Below, in pieces: positions 43,811-53,857 of a DNA stretch of 64,000 bases (positions within the stretch are counted from its first letter, which is position 1; the number at the start of each line of letters is the position of its first letter). A model generated the notes under the pieces. That model was not told the origin of the DNA. It was given only the letters and a program-made list of their open reading frames with translations, and searched no databases. This stretch comes from Clostridium lacusfryxellense (GTDB lineage: Bacteria > Bacillota > Clostridia > Clostridiales > Clostridiaceae). Position numbers and translations under genes: made by a program. Where the stretch lies: contig NZ_JAHLEB010000018.1 of NCBI RefSeq assembly GCF_018861735.1, positions 1 through 64,000 of the forward strand, written 5' to 3'.

Positions 43811-44944
43811 GTGAAGTATAGAACTTATGGTAGTACAGGAGAAAAAGTTTCTGCTTTAGGATTTGGTTGCATGAGGTTACCTGAGGTTGAAATAAACGGT
43901 AATTGGTATATTGATGAAGATAAAGCATTACCTATGCTTTTTAAAGCTTATGTAAACGGTATTAATTACTTTGACTCAGCTCCATATTACTGTCATAGTA
44001 ATAGTGAACAAGCTATGGGCAAGGCTTTAAAAGATGTAAGAGATAAAGTAAAATTCACTACAAAACTACCTGTTGATGAAGTTAAAAGACCTTCTGATTT
44101 GAGAAGATTTCTTGAAAATAGTCTTAAAAAAATGGACACTCCTTATATTGATTTTTATCATTTTTGGGGAATGAACTTAACAAAGCTTGGAATCGCAAAG
44201 ACCAACGACCTTTTTAATGAAGCACGAAAGGCAAAAGAAGAAGGTTTAATAAAACATTTAAGTTTTTCTTTTCATGATGCACCAGAAAATATGATTGATA
44301 TAATTAATGCTGGTGAAGGACTTTTTGATTCTGTTTTATGCCAATATAATCTTCTTGACAGAGCAAATGAAAAGTCCATAGCTTATGCCCGAAAAAAAGG
44401 ACTTGGAGTAGCAGCTATGGGTCCTGTAGCAGGAGGAAGACTTGCAGCACCTACGGAGCTTTATAGAAAACTTACAGGCAAAGAATCTATAGCCACATAT
44501 GAGCTTGCCTTAAAGTTTGTTTTAGGAAATGCTGATATAAGTCTTGCTCTATCAGGCATGGAAAATATGGATATGTTAGAAAAAAATCTAGCTATCGCTA
44601 ATCTTGATACTTATATGACTAAATCAGAATGGGATAATGTTGGCAAAGCAATGGGTGAAATTAAGAAGTTTTCAGAGTTATATTGCACAGGGTGCAATTA
44701 CTGTCAGCCATGTCCTAAAAATATAATTATCCCTAAAATATTTAATATGTATACTTACCATAATGTTTACGGCTTAACAGATGTAGCTAAAAAAGAGTTT
44801 GGAGAATATAAGAATAGTCCAGATAAGGGTGCTTTGCCTGAAGCTTGCGTAGATTGTGGAATGTGTGAATCAAAATGCCCACAACATCTTAAAATAAGAA
44901 GTGAATTAAAAAGAGTAGTTAATGTTTTAGAAGGAATAGAATAA
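43811..44944 (+). CDS. Aldo/keto reductase with C-terminal 4Fe-4S ferredoxin domain
   Basis: A 377-residue fusion. Residues of about 1-280 form an aldo/keto reductase barrel (Asp in FDSAPYYC, Tyr next to it, then the KEL-like region). The tail carries two cysteine clusters, CTGCNYCQPCP from residue 292 and CVDCGMCESKCP from residue 346, expected to hold iron-sulfur centres. Such proteins are common in anaerobes and may pass electrons between a cluster and a carbonyl substrate. The start is GTG at 43811 after AGAGGGGAT. Substrate unknown. Confidence 0.92.
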   Translation: MKYRTYGSTGEKVSALGFGCMRLPEVEINGNWYIDEDKALPMLFKAYVNGINYFDSAPYYCHSNSEQAMGKALKDVRDKVKFTTKLPVDEVKRPSDLRRFLENSLKKMDTPYIDFYHFWGMNLTKLGIAKTNDLFNEARKAKEEGLIKHLSFSFHDAPENMIDIINAGEGLFDSVLCQYNLLDRANEKSIAYARKKGLGVAAMGPVAGGRLAAPTELYRKLTGKESIATYELALKFVLGNADISLALSGMENMDMLEKNLAIANLDTYMTKSEWDNVGKAMGEIKKFSELYCTGCNYCQPCPKNIIIPKIFNMYTYHNVYGLTDVAKKEFGEYKNSPDKGALPEACVDCGMCESKCPQHLKIRSELKRVVNVLEGIE

Positions 44945-44983
44945 TATATCTGCGAACTATATATTAGATGGAGGTTTTTAATT

Positions 44984-45901
44984 ATGAAAAATATTAATCT
45001 AGGTAATGGAGTTATAAGTGCTTCTGAGATTGGTTTAGGATGCATGAGAATAAACGATCTTTCTAAGAGCCAAGCATCCACACTTATTAATACTGCATTA
45101 GACGAGGGAATTAATTTCTTTGATCACGCAGATATTTATGGTGGTGGAAAATCTGAGGAAGTTTTTGCAGATGCTGTTGAAATGAATTCCACCATCCGTG
45201 AGAAATTTATACTACAGTCAAAATGTGGCATAAGAGACGGATTTTTCGACTTTTCAAAGGAACATATTTTAAATTCAGTAGATGGTAGCTTAAAGCGATT
45301 AAAGACAGATTACATTGATATACTACTATTACATCGTCCTGATACACTTATGGATCCAGAAGAAGTAGCAGAAGCTTTTTCAATTCTTGAAAGGAGCGGT
45401 AAGGTTAAATATTTTGGGGTAAGCAATCAGAATCCTATGCAAATTGAGCTGCTTAATAAATACTTGAAAAATAAAATAATTATAAATCAGTTACAATTTA
45501 GTATAACAAATACAGGTATAATTGATTCTGGACTAAATGTAAATATGAAAATTGATCCATCTATTGTTCGTGATGGAAGTATACTAGAGTATTGTCGTCT
45601 GAAAGATATAAACATTCAAGCATGGTCACCATTCCAGTATGGTTTCTTTGAGGGTGTATTTTTAGATAACGATAAATTCCCAGAACTTAACATGAAAATC
45701 AATGAAATTGCAGCCATTAAAGGTGTAACAAATTCAGCAATTGCAATTGCTTGGATATTGAAACATCCAGCTAAGATTCAGCCAATAGTTGGCACAACAA
45801 ACCCTAAACGTCTACAAGATATTTGCAGAGCGTCTAATGTTGATCTTACAAGGCAGGAATGGTATGAAATATATAGGGCAGCAGGTAACAAGCTTCCTTA
45901 G
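44984..45901 (+). CDS. Aldo/keto reductase, YdhF type
   Basis: A 305-residue aldo/keto reductase with FFDHADIYGGGKSEE (catalytic Asp and Tyr), the Lys in LQSKCG and the His in LLLHRPD. It resembles E. coli YdhF. It follows the ferredoxin-fused reductase after 39 bp with a GGAGG site, so the two probably form an operon. A bidirectional terminator follows. The carbonyl substrate is not known. Confidence 0.92.
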   Translation: MKNINLGNGVISASEIGLGCMRINDLSKSQASTLINTALDEGINFFDHADIYGGGKSEEVFADAVEMNSTIREKFILQSKCGIRDGFFDFSKEHILNSVDGSLKRLKTDYIDILLLHRPDTLMDPEEVAEAFSILERSGKVKYFGVSNQNPMQIELLNKYLKNKIIINQLQFSITNTGIIDSGLNVNMKIDPSIVRDGSILEYCRLKDINIQAWSPFQYGFFEGVFLDNDKFPELNMKINEIAAIKGVTNSAIAIAWILKHPAKIQPIVGTTNPKRLQDICRASNVDLTRQEWYEIYRAAGNKLP

Positions 45902-45918
45902 TAATCAAAACATAAAAA

Positions 45919-45954
45919 AGCCTGTGAGATAGTTTTATAACTTATCACAGGCTT
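45919..45954. terminator. Bidirectional terminator between the reductase gene and the small acidic gene
   Basis: AGCCTGTGAGATA pairs with TTATCACAGGCT (one mismatch) between convergent genes. T-rich DNA follows on both sides. Confidence 0.8.
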
Positions 45955-45974
45955 AATATATTTTTTAATTTTCC

Positions 45975-46229
45975 TTAACTTTCCTCTACATTCTCAATAT
46001 ATTCAGCATTTTTTAATTCCTCAAAAGCATCCTCTACTGACATATCATCGATAATTCTTCCAGTAAGAATTATTCCTTTTTTTATATCTTCATCCCACTC
46101 AAAATCAGTCATCACACTATCAATGCATAAATTTTCAGCCATAGCATTTGCACTAATATCAGCACTATTATAATTATCAAGACCCTCTTGTGAAATTGTA
46201 ACTCTATAAATTTTTCTTTTCTCTGACAT
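45975..46229 (-). CDS. Small acidic protein, family 2 of a paralogous pair
   Basis: An 84-residue acidic protein homologous to the one at 41731 (about half of the residues identical). The best-kept parts are ISQEGLD, the block VMTDFEWD, and the C-terminal NVEES. It has GAGGTATA as a ribosome site. No known domain is recognised. Both copies are single genes in a 4.5-kb stretch that also holds the repeat kinase and the reductases. Function unknown. Confidence 0.75.
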   Translation of the reverse strand: MSEKRKIYRVTISQEGLDNYNSADISANAMAENLCIDSVMTDFEWDEDIKKGIILTGRIIDDMSVEDAFEELKNAEYIENVEES

Positions 46230-46344
46230 CCATTATACCTCCTCACGATATTTTTAACACGCTAAGTATAATGTTCTACAGAAACCATAAAATATCCATC
46301 AATTTTTATAAATTATTAGTTTTACTTAAAATAATTTGTAAAGA

Positions 46345-47610
46345 TTATGTAATCATATGAAGTATGATTACGAATATTACTGTAAATAGGAGACCAAATG
46401 GGTAGGTTGCTCCATACCCAGCAGCAACTTCATCAGTCTGTGTAGCATCAATAGCAGCTCCGAGTCCTGGTGTGCTTGTCATTCCGCCGCATATTGCCCC
46501 GGCAATAATAATCCAGTTCATTTTAAATATATATCTTGCTATAACAAATCCAACTAACAATGCAATTAGGCCAGCTACAAAAGAAATTAGTGCAAGTTCT
46601 GCACCACTTCCGCCAAGGGCAGCTACAGTTTCGTATCCATATTGTAATCCTACTATAGCCAGGAATAGTGAAAGAGATAAATCTCTTATTGCAGAAAGTA
46701 CTTCATTGTCCATTCTGAATGTTAATGGTCCAATTTTTCCAATATGACCAAGCCATAATGACATTATAAGTACGCCCCCAGTTGATCCCAAACTAAACCA
46801 TTTAATAAATGGAATATATATGTTTATTGAACCAACAAAGTATCCAACTAAACAGACCACAAGGAATGAAACAATATCCATACCTACTTCTTTTATGTCC
46901 TTGTCTTTACCTCCCTTTTCAGTTAACGATTTCATCTCTATCTTAAATCTTTGTTTTTCTTTTTCTACATCCATTTTAAATATAACAGGGAAAAAGTTCA
47001 TAGCAATAATTACTACTAAAACACCTGGTGCATATCCAATAGCATGACCGAGACCAACTTGTGCTTGTGCTACTACACCATATTTAGCAGTAGATTCTAA
47101 CGCCGCTGCAAGAGCTGGTGAACTAGTTAATGCACCCGTATAAACCCCTGCAACAGCAAAATTGTTTTGTCCTGTAAATATAAGTGTAGCTATATATGTC
47201 ATTATTGCGCCTGTACCAGTTATTGCAGCGCCTAGAAAAATAAATCGCGCACCATATTTTCTAATAATTTTTCCTAAATCTTTTGCTGCAAGCAGTCCAA
47301 CTGATGCAATAAATAGTATCAGTGTGAATGTAAATAGGGTGTTACTAATTACACCATTAGCAAAATAATTAACCGCATATTTTGGTGCCCCTGTAATTAG
47401 ACCTTTTTTAGCATCACTCGGGTCCAACATGAATGGAACGCAGTATTTTGAATAAAGTAACCACCCAAAGAATATTCCAGTAAATAACCCTCCTGATTGT
47501 CCGAGATTGAATTTGCCAATTCTAACTTTGCCAAGCAATAATCCCGTAAGGGTTGCTAAAAACATAGGAACAAATGGATTAGTCAAAAATGCGATTAAGT
47601 CAAATTTCAT
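46345..47610 (-). CDS. Aspartate:alanine exchanger (AAE/AspT-like) family transporter
   Basis: A 421-residue membrane protein with about eleven hydrophobic segments and an internal duplication. Each half has a similar motif: TGALTSSPALAAALE in the first and GGMTSTPGLGAAID in the second, as in the AspT/YidE/YbjL duplication family. It lacks the TrkA-C insert of the longer members. It lies 47 bp after a DASS symporter and close to malic enzyme. It could exchange a dicarboxylate for its product, by inference. Confidence 0.8.
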   Translation of the reverse strand: MKFDLIAFLTNPFVPMFLATLTGLLLGKVRIGKFNLGQSGGLFTGIFFGWLLYSKYCVPFMLDPSDAKKGLITGAPKYAVNYFANGVISNTLFTFTLILFIASVGLLAAKDLGKIIRKYGARFIFLGAAITGTGAIMTYIATLIFTGQNNFAVAGVYTGALTSSPALAAALESTAKYGVVAQAQVGLGHAIGYAPGVLVVIIAMNFFPVIFKMDVEKEKQRFKIEMKSLTEKGGKDKDIKEVGMDIVSFLVVCLVGYFVGSINIYIPFIKWFSLGSTGGVLIMSLWLGHIGKIGPLTFRMDNEVLSAIRDLSLSLFLAIVGLQYGYETVAALGGSGAELALISFVAGLIALLVGFVIARYIFKMNWIIIAGAICGGMTSTPGLGAAIDATQTDEVAAGYGATYPFGLLFTVIFVIILHMIT

Positions 47611-47657
47611 TATTATGCCTCCTTTATCTAATAGATTAAATTTTTAGTTAACAATAT

Positions 47658-49088
47658 TTAATATAGTCCAATAATTTTCCACCATATGAACCCTCCACCG
47701 ATCCATATAATAAAGTAAACAATTCCAAGAATGAAGTTTAAACTCCACCATTTATTCTGACTTACATAACCTGAACCGAAAAGAATAGGTGCAGGACCAC
47801 TGCTATAATGTGTAGTTGAAGCAAATAAGTTTCCGAATACTCCTAAACTTATAGCTGCAAGCATAGGTGGAACTCCTCCTGCTATTGCAACTCCAAGGAA
47901 TGCTGAGTACATTGCACTTACATGCGCTGTTGAACTTGCAAAAATATAGTGACTGTAGAAATAAGCTAAAAGTAAAACAATTAAGATAACAGGCCAGCTA
48001 AATCCTTTTACGTTTTGTCCAATTGCATTACTAAGCCATGGAATTAATCCAAGTTTATTAAGCTGAGTTGCCATCATAACAAGTACAGAGAACCACATGA
48101 GTGTATCCCAAGCTCCCTTTTCACTTTTTACATCATCCCAAGTTAAAACTTCAGAAGTTAAAAGAAGAGAAAGTCCAATAAATGCTGTAAGTGTTGCATC
48201 TATATCAGTTATGGTTCCTGTTACCCATAAGAGCAGCACTATAACAAATATTAAAGCCATGAATTTTTCACTTCTTTTAAGTGGACCCATTTTTGTTAGG
48301 GCATCATTTGCAAATTTAGGTGCATTTGGAGTGCTCTTTATTTCTGGTGCATATAGCTTGTATATTATAAGAGGTATTACAATTAGAGATATAACACCTG
48401 GAACAATTGCCGCTATAAACCACCCAAACCAAGTAATTTGGACTCCAAATGTTGCTGCAAGACTTTGAGCTAATGGATTAGCTGCCATTGCTGTCATAAA
48501 CATTGCTGAGGTTATAATATCACCATGAAACTCACAGAATATAAGAAACGAACCTATTTTTCTTTCAGTTCCATCCTCAGGTTTAGATCCAAAGGCTTCT
48601 GAAAGAGATTTTATGATAGGATAAATTATTCCACCTGCTCTTGCAGTATTGCTTGGCGTTGCAGGTGCTATTACAAGATCACAGAAAATAATTGAATAAC
48701 AAAGTCCAAGGGTCTTTTTTCCGAACGTTCTTACAAATAGATAAGCTATCCTTGATCCGAGACCTGTTTTTATGAAACCTCTTGAAATAAAGAATGCCAT
48801 AACTATAAGCCATATACTGCTATTACCAAATCCTGCAATTGCAATTGCTGTACTTGTAGTTCCCGTTAGAATTGATACGGTTAATCCTATTATAGACAAG
48901 GCGCCTATAGGAAATGGCTTTAAAATACACCCTACTATTGTCGCAACAAAAATTGCAAGCATGTGCCAGGCCTGAGGTTTAACTCCAACAGGAGCTGGTA
49001 TAAACCATATAATAATTCCTACCAAAATTGCTATAATAAATTTAATATACTTATCAGAATAAATTGACTTGCTAGAACTTTTAGTCAT
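47658..49088 (-). CDS. Dicarboxylate:sodium symporter (DASS/CitT type)
   Basis: A 476-residue transporter of the divalent anion:sodium symporter family. About twelve transmembrane segments are seen, with the two SNT-like binding motifs as APATPSNTARAG and FASSTAHVSA/ASTTHYSSG. SO the layout is that of bacterial malate, tartrate, citrate or succinate carriers. It lies between malic enzyme and the AAE transporter in one direction. Malate is the likely substrate from context. Confidence 0.88.
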   Translation of the reverse strand: MTKSSSKSIYSDKYIKFIIAILVGIIIWFIPAPVGVKPQAWHMLAIFVATIVGCILKPFPIGALSIIGLTVSILTGTTSTAIAIAGFGNSSIWLIVMAFFISRGFIKTGLGSRIAYLFVRTFGKKTLGLCYSIIFCDLVIAPATPSNTARAGGIIYPIIKSLSEAFGSKPEDGTERKIGSFLIFCEFHGDIITSAMFMTAMAANPLAQSLAATFGVQITWFGWFIAAIVPGVISLIVIPLIIYKLYAPEIKSTPNAPKFANDALTKMGPLKRSEKFMALIFVIVLLLWVTGTITDIDATLTAFIGLSLLLTSEVLTWDDVKSEKGAWDTLMWFSVLVMMATQLNKLGLIPWLSNAIGQNVKGFSWPVILIVLLLAYFYSHYIFASSTAHVSAMYSAFLGVAIAGGVPPMLAAISLGVFGNLFASTTHYSSGPAPILFGSGYVSQNKWWSLNFILGIVYFIIWIGGGFIWWKIIGLY

Positions 49089-49167
49089 AATTAAAGCTCC
49101 CTTTCGCTACTTATTTTTACATTTTTGTAATCGTTTTTAATCATTGCATTGCAAAAAAGGTTTTTTA

Positions 49168-49206
49168 TAAGGGGGCTATGTATATAATTATATACATCCC
49201 CCTTTT
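49168..49206 (-). terminator. Hairpin after the malic enzyme gene
   Basis: AAGGGGGCTATGTATATA pairs with TATATACATCCCCCTT (one bulge), with T-rich DNA on the flanks. It lies between malic enzyme and the DASS gene. It could reduce rather than abolish read-through into the transporter genes. Confidence 0.65.
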
Positions 49207-49229
49207 CTTGTATTGTTTTTGTTAAGTTA

Positions 49230-50402
49230 TTAAATTCTTGCTACACCTGTTTCTCTTGCCACCCTAGCAACTTCTGCTGCTACAGTTTTTGCAACCCTCT
49301 CATCAAAAGCTCCTGGAATAATGTATTCATCATTTAATTCCTCATCAGTAATTAGACTTGCTATTGCTGTTGCTGCTGCGAGTTTCATCTCTTCTGTGAT
49401 ATCTGTTGCTCTTACATCTAGTGCTCCCCTAAATATTCCAGGGAATATCAAAACATTGTTAATCTGATTTGGATAATCTGATCTTCCTGTTGCAATTACT
49501 CTTGCTCCACCCTTTTTAGCTTCTTCTGGCATTATTTCAGGTGTTGGGTTTGCCATTGCAAATATAATTGCATCTTTATTCATAGTCTTAACCATATCTG
49601 CATTTAACATATTAGGTCCTGAAACCCCAATAAATACATCTTTTCCTTTTACAACTTCAACTAGCGTTCCCTTTTGCATATCTCTATTTGTAACTTTTGC
49701 CATTTCAACTTGAGGTGGATTCATCCAATCAAGTCCCTCAGCTAATGCTCCTTGTTTATCACACATTACTACATTCTTAATACCATATGAAAGAAGAAGT
49801 TTACAAATTGATATTCCTGCTGACCCTGCACCATTTATAACTATTTTTGCAACACCAACTTCTTTCTTCACTACCTTTAACGCATTGATAATTCCTGCTA
49901 AAACTACAATAGCAGTACCATGTTGATCATCATGAAATACAGGTATATCCAATTCTTCTTTTAATCTTCTCTCTATTTCAAAACACCTTGGTGCAGATAT
50001 GTCCTCAAGGTTTATTCCTCCAAAAGTTGGAGCAAGATATTTTACTGTTTTTATAATTTCTTCAACATCTTTTGTATCAAGACATATTGGAAAAGCATCG
50101 ATATCTGCGAATTCCTTAAACAATATTGCTTTTCCTTCCATAACTGGCAAAGCAGCTAGGGGACCTATATCTCCAAGACCAAGTACAGCTGTTCCATCAG
50201 TAACTACAGCTACAAGATTTCCTTTAGCTGTATATTTGTAGACGTTTTCACTGTTTTGATAAATCCTTCTACAAGGTTCAGCAACACCAGGGGTATAAGC
50301 AGTACTTAATTGATCTCTGTTTTTAACTTCAACCTTAGATACTATTTTAATCTTGCCTTTATTCTCTTCATGCATTTTTAAACTAAGTTCATCATAATTC
50401 AT
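49230..50402 (-). CDS. NAD(P)-dependent malic enzyme
   Basis: A 390-residue enzyme of the short bacterial type, converting malate to pyruvate and CO2. Motifs are [12 protein letters not shown] near the N-terminus (Tyr), [16 protein letters not shown], the metal-binding DDQHGTA, and the nucleotide site [11 protein letters not shown]. There is no fused phosphotransacetylase domain. It forms a malate utilisation cluster with the two carriers and the response regulator. The gene symbol is left open because the cofactor preference is not clear. Confidence 0.95.
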   Translation of the reverse strand: MNYDELSLKMHEENKGKIKIVSKVEVKNRDQLSTAYTPGVAEPCRRIYQNSENVYKYTAKGNLVAVVTDGTAVLGLGDIGPLAALPVMEGKAILFKEFADIDAFPICLDTKDVEEIIKTVKYLAPTFGGINLEDISAPRCFEIERRLKEELDIPVFHDDQHGTAIVVLAGIINALKVVKKEVGVAKIVINGAGSAGISICKLLLSYGIKNVVMCDKQGALAEGLDWMNPPQVEMAKVTNRDMQKGTLVEVVKGKDVFIGVSGPNMLNADMVKTMNKDAIIFAMANPTPEIMPEEAKKGGARVIATGRSDYPNQINNVLIFPGIFRGALDVRATDITEEMKLAAATAIASLITDEELNDEYIIPGAFDERVAKTVAAEVARVARETGVARI

Positions 50403-50552
50403 TTTTAAAACCTCCCGTTAGATTTATTATCTTATTGTATTATAATATGTAATCTAAAAAAAATAAACATTTAGAACTTATTCTAAGTGTTTAGTAACTA
50501 AAGTAATCAAAGTAATCTATTACAAAACTAAATATGCGATTTAATCTCTATT

Positions 50553-51266
50553 TTAAGGTTTAATAATAATATTTATAATATTTTCATCACTCTTTAAACA
50601 CTTGTATCTATATATTGGTCTACCAATAGAACCATATATAACCTTTTTCTTTAAAGCACCCTTTTCCTCTAAAAAACTAACATATTTACGCATTGATACC
50701 CTTGAGACACCTACAAGTTTAGCAAGTTCTTCAGTGGAAAAAACTTTGTCTTTATTTTGTATTATTTTTTCCCATGAAATTTTCAATGTATTCTTATCTA
50801 GCCCCTTTGGAAATTCAATCAAATCACAATCCTGCTTATTATATAAAATATGTTTATCTAACTCCTCTTGACTTAAATCATCTTTATCATTTATTAACTC
50901 TTCCCTATTTCTATAATTATTTAAAGCAGATCTAAAACGTTCAAATTCAAAAGGCTTAATTAGGTAATCTACTGCCCCATAGTGAAGCGCTTTTTTTACA
51001 GTTGCACTGTCCCTTGCTGCGCTTACCATAATAACATCAATATTTTTGTCCATTTTTCTAATTTGTTCAAGTAGTTCAAGACCATCTGTTATTGGCATGA
51101 ATACATCAAGTAAAATTAAATCTATTTCCTCTTTACTTAAAATATCAAAAGCATCATTAGCAGAGCGAGCAATACCACTCAACTTAAACCCATCTATTTG
51201 TTCAAGATAATATTTATTAAACTTTATTACCATTGGATCGTCTTCAACAATTAAAACCTTAATCAA
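50553..51266 (-). CDS. CitB/DcuR-family response regulator without adjacent kinase
   Basis: A 237-residue regulator. The receiver domain (about 1-120) has EDDPMV, the phosphoacceptor in LILLDVFMP, and the Lys in YLIKPFEFERF. The C-terminal part (about 175-225) has the helix-turn-helix FSTEELAKLVGVSRVSMRKY, typical of the DctR/CitT/MalR subgroup controlling dicarboxylate carriers. The usual sensor kinase (DcuS/CitA type) is not next to it in this window. It probably activates the malate genes downstream. Confidence 0.9.
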   Translation of the reverse strand: MIKVLIVEDDPMVIKFNKYYLEQIDGFKLSGIARSANDAFDILSKEEIDLILLDVFMPITDGLELLEQIRKMDKNIDVIMVSAARDSATVKKALHYGAVDYLIKPFEFERFRSALNNYRNREELINDKDDLSQEELDKHILYNKQDCDLIEFPKGLDKNTLKISWEKIIQNKDKVFSTEELAKLVGVSRVSMRKYVSFLEEKGALKKKVIYGSIGRPIYRYKCLKSDENIINIIIKP

Positions 51267-51410
51267 CTACATCGCCAACCTTTCAAAAAAACATACCGAT
51301 TTTATTATAGTATATACAATAACAATAATTATAACAACTAATGTAAATATATCTAAAAGTTAATGGTAATACTAACTGTGAGAGCTGATAATCAAATGGA
51401 GGTTATTTAA

Positions 51411-52142
51411 ATGAAAAAAGTGAACGGCTTATTAGGATGCTTAACAATTATTTTTCTATTAAGCGGATGTGGAAATATAGGCATAGCTTCTAATACAACA
51501 ATCTCTGAAACGGGAACTGGAGTCTTTAGCTTCAGAGTTGCATATAATAATATTATATTTGATAATTTAAACGGCAGTTTATTAAAAGATAATCTCAATG
51601 CCACAGCTAATGATCGTATTAAAAAATATTCTCATAACCAAAAATTCCTTGAAGAATATAAAATTAATTTTAATAGCTTAGATGATTTAAATAAAAAATT
51701 AGCTAAAAATGAGAATGGATTTAAGGTCAATGTTATTAAGAAAAAAGGTTTATTTAAGGATACATATACATACGAAATGAGATTTCTTAAAACATTTGGC
51801 ATATCAGAAATAAAATCAAGCTTTTTAGGCATTAGTGATACTAATCCTGTCCGATCTATAAGTCCCTATAGTGATACCGATATAAATAAATTTATAAGTA
51901 ATGTAAAATATACTAATGTAGTATCTTTGCCAGGAAGAATAATATCAACTAATGCAGTCGGTGATACTGGCAGCAATCTAGTTTGGACCTATTATCTTAA
52001 TAAGATTAATACTGAAACATCAATGACAGCTACCTATATTATAGAGAAAAATTCAAGTGCTATCGTTGCTGCTGCTGTAATAACGATTTTATTTACTTTA
52101 ATATTTATATATTCATTAAGATATAAAAGAAGAAAACGATAA
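51411..52142 (+). CDS. Lipoprotein with LppM-like (DUF3153) domain
   Basis: A 243-residue protein with a lipoprotein signal ending FLLSGC (Cys20), an extracytoplasmic domain (about 25-205), and a C-terminal transmembrane helix (about 212-232) followed by RYKRRKR. Both ends are therefore tied to the membrane. The layout resembles LppM/DUF3153 proteins. GGAGG site. Single gene with a terminator after it. Function unknown. Confidence 0.75.
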   Translation: MKKVNGLLGCLTIIFLLSGCGNIGIASNTTISETGTGVFSFRVAYNNIIFDNLNGSLLKDNLNATANDRIKKYSHNQKFLEEYKINFNSLDDLNKKLAKNENGFKVNVIKKKGLFKDTYTYEMRFLKTFGISEIKSSFLGISDTNPVRSISPYSDTDINKFISNVKYTNVVSLPGRIISTNAVGDTGSNLVWTYYLNKINTETSMTATYIIEKNSSAIVAAAVITILFTLIFIYSLRYKRRKR

Positions 52143-52145
52143 AAA

Positions 52146-52178
52146 CCATATAATGAAATATTTTTTCATTATATGGTC
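52146..52178 (+). terminator. Terminator after the LppM-like lipoprotein gene
   Basis: ACCATATAATGAAA pairs perfectly with TTTCATTATATGGT, then CCTATTTATT. It also faces the convergent GxGYxYP gene. Confidence 0.7.
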
Positions 52179-52222
52179 CTATTTATTGATAAACTATTAT
52201 TTTCGAATATACTCAAATTAGA

Positions 52223-53857
52223 TTAGTGTCTAATATTCTTTTTTATAAGTTCCATAAATGCTCCAGGAGTAACAACACGTACTTTAGGGTTTTCATTTAT
52301 TTTATCCACAACCCGCTGAATATTACTGAGACTTTTGCTCCAAGCATGAACATAAACAAACGTATAACTATTAGGATTGTTAATATCAAATTGACCAGAG
52401 TTAATCCTTTCATTAATATTTGTAGCAAGTTGATCTTCACTTTCTATGTTATCCCAAAGCAAATCTCTGCAAGACACTATAGGTTTATTATTAGACCAAA
52501 TAATTTCTCCTTGATATTCATCGTGTTTATGATAATCAAGATAATACAATCCACGAATATTAGGTTTAACATTGAATTTACGCCAAAGCTCAGTATTTTT
52601 AAAAGAAGAGTCATCTATGATTGCTACATATTTCTGATCTACTTTTTTCATATAATCATTTAATCTATTAATATAAATGCCAAGCGTATTTTCATCAAAT
52701 TTACTTGGGTACATATATCCATTTCCAGATGGTGGCACTATAAAGTAATCATTACTAGATCCATTTGCGGCGCTTTCATAATATAAGTTAAATACAGTAG
52801 GTGCAAGATAATATAATGATGGGCTTAAGGACCACCCCAAATTGAATTTACCTTTATCAGGAGAACCATACCACTTGTGGGAACCATAATTAGTTCCAAG
52901 GTTCCATTGCTGATTATCTCCATCAGACATAATAAATGTTACATAATGAACATTTTTCTCATTAGGAATGTTTTTTAATATTTTTTGATCCATTGGTAAT
53001 GAAGGAAATGAACTTAATACAGTTAAATTATAAGACCAGTCTGCGGCAACCATACTAATACCATATTTTGAAGTTGTACTTACATTAATAAATTCATCTG
53101 GTCCCCACCCTAAACAAATGGAGTCCTTTTCCATTGTTGAAAATATTTTATCTCGTAGCGTTGTATCATCTATTTCATCCTCATAAAATATTAAGGATTT
53201 TGTCAATATTGCATAATCTCTTAATGCTGAACTTTTAGCTGGTGATAACTGAATTACAATGGAATGATTAAGACCACAATTCCACAAATTATCGTATGCC
53301 CAGTTTTTATCTGTTCCCCGAGCGTCGCCTTTAATATTTGTAATACCAAAAGTGTGTACCGTCTCCTGAATAACTTCATCAATTGCAATGCAATTACTTA
53401 AGGATGCAAGAGAACAAGCATTATTTATTGAAGGGTCTTTAAGCGATTTATTATCGTAAAGTACATACCCCTCAACATAACTTTTAAATATATCTAATAA
53501 TCTCCATGGATCCAAAATAATCTGATATACAATCCCATAACGGTTTTTCAAATCTTCTAGCCATATTTGATAATCTGGTTGGGATGAATTAAGTGTGTAT
53601 ATTTGGGATGAGGATTTACTATTAACAATCCCTTGCAGGGTTACTATCATTGTTGACTCACTTGGAGTCATTGTATTTTGAGAAATAACATATAACCAAG
53701 TTGGAATTATAGGGTTTTTTATATAATTAGATGTATTTTCGTTTATCGAATTAGATCTATTCTCGTTTATCGAAGTAACAGGAAACGCCGTATCATTAGT
53801 AATATTATTATCAATGATACTAGATTTTTTCCAATCACTCCATTTATTCAAAATCAT
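52223..53857 (-). CDS. GxGYxYP-domain protein
   Basis: About 544 residues. The name-giving motif is present as SGNGYMYPSKF (about residue 385), preceded by VTFIMSDGDNQQWNLG and followed by a barrel-like C-terminal part. Such proteins are putative glycoside hydrolase-like enzymes, usually secreted. The open frame reaches 53944, but that part overlaps the phosphatase coding end. ATG 53857 (AGGT upstream) overlaps the preceding stop by only 14 bases and is preferred. No signal peptide is visible at either start. It is coupled to the PTP-like phytase gene. Substrate unknown. Confidence 0.85.
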   Translation of the reverse strand: MILNKWSDWKKSSIIDNNITNDTAFPVTSINENRSNSINENTSNYIKNPIIPTWLYVISQNTMTPSESTMIVTLQGIVNSKSSSQIYTLNSSQPDYQIWLEDLKNRYGIVYQIILDPWRLLDIFKSYVEGYVLYDNKSLKDPSINNACSLASLSNCIAIDEVIQETVHTFGITNIKGDARGTDKNWAYDNLWNCGLNHSIVIQLSPAKSSALRDYAILTKSLIFYEDEIDDTTLRDKIFSTMEKDSICLGWGPDEFINVSTTSKYGISMVAADWSYNLTVLSSFPSLPMDQKILKNIPNEKNVHYVTFIMSDGDNQQWNLGTNYGSHKWYGSPDKGKFNLGWSLSPSLYYLAPTVFNLYYESAANGSSNDYFIVPPSGNGYMYPSKFDENTLGIYINRLNDYMKKVDQKYVAIIDDSSFKNTELWRKFNVKPNIRGLYYLDYHKHDEYQGEIIWSNNKPIVSCRDLLWDNIESEDQLATNINERINSGQFDINNPNSYTFVYVHAWSKSLSNIQRVVDKINENPKVRVVTPGAFMELIKKNIRH

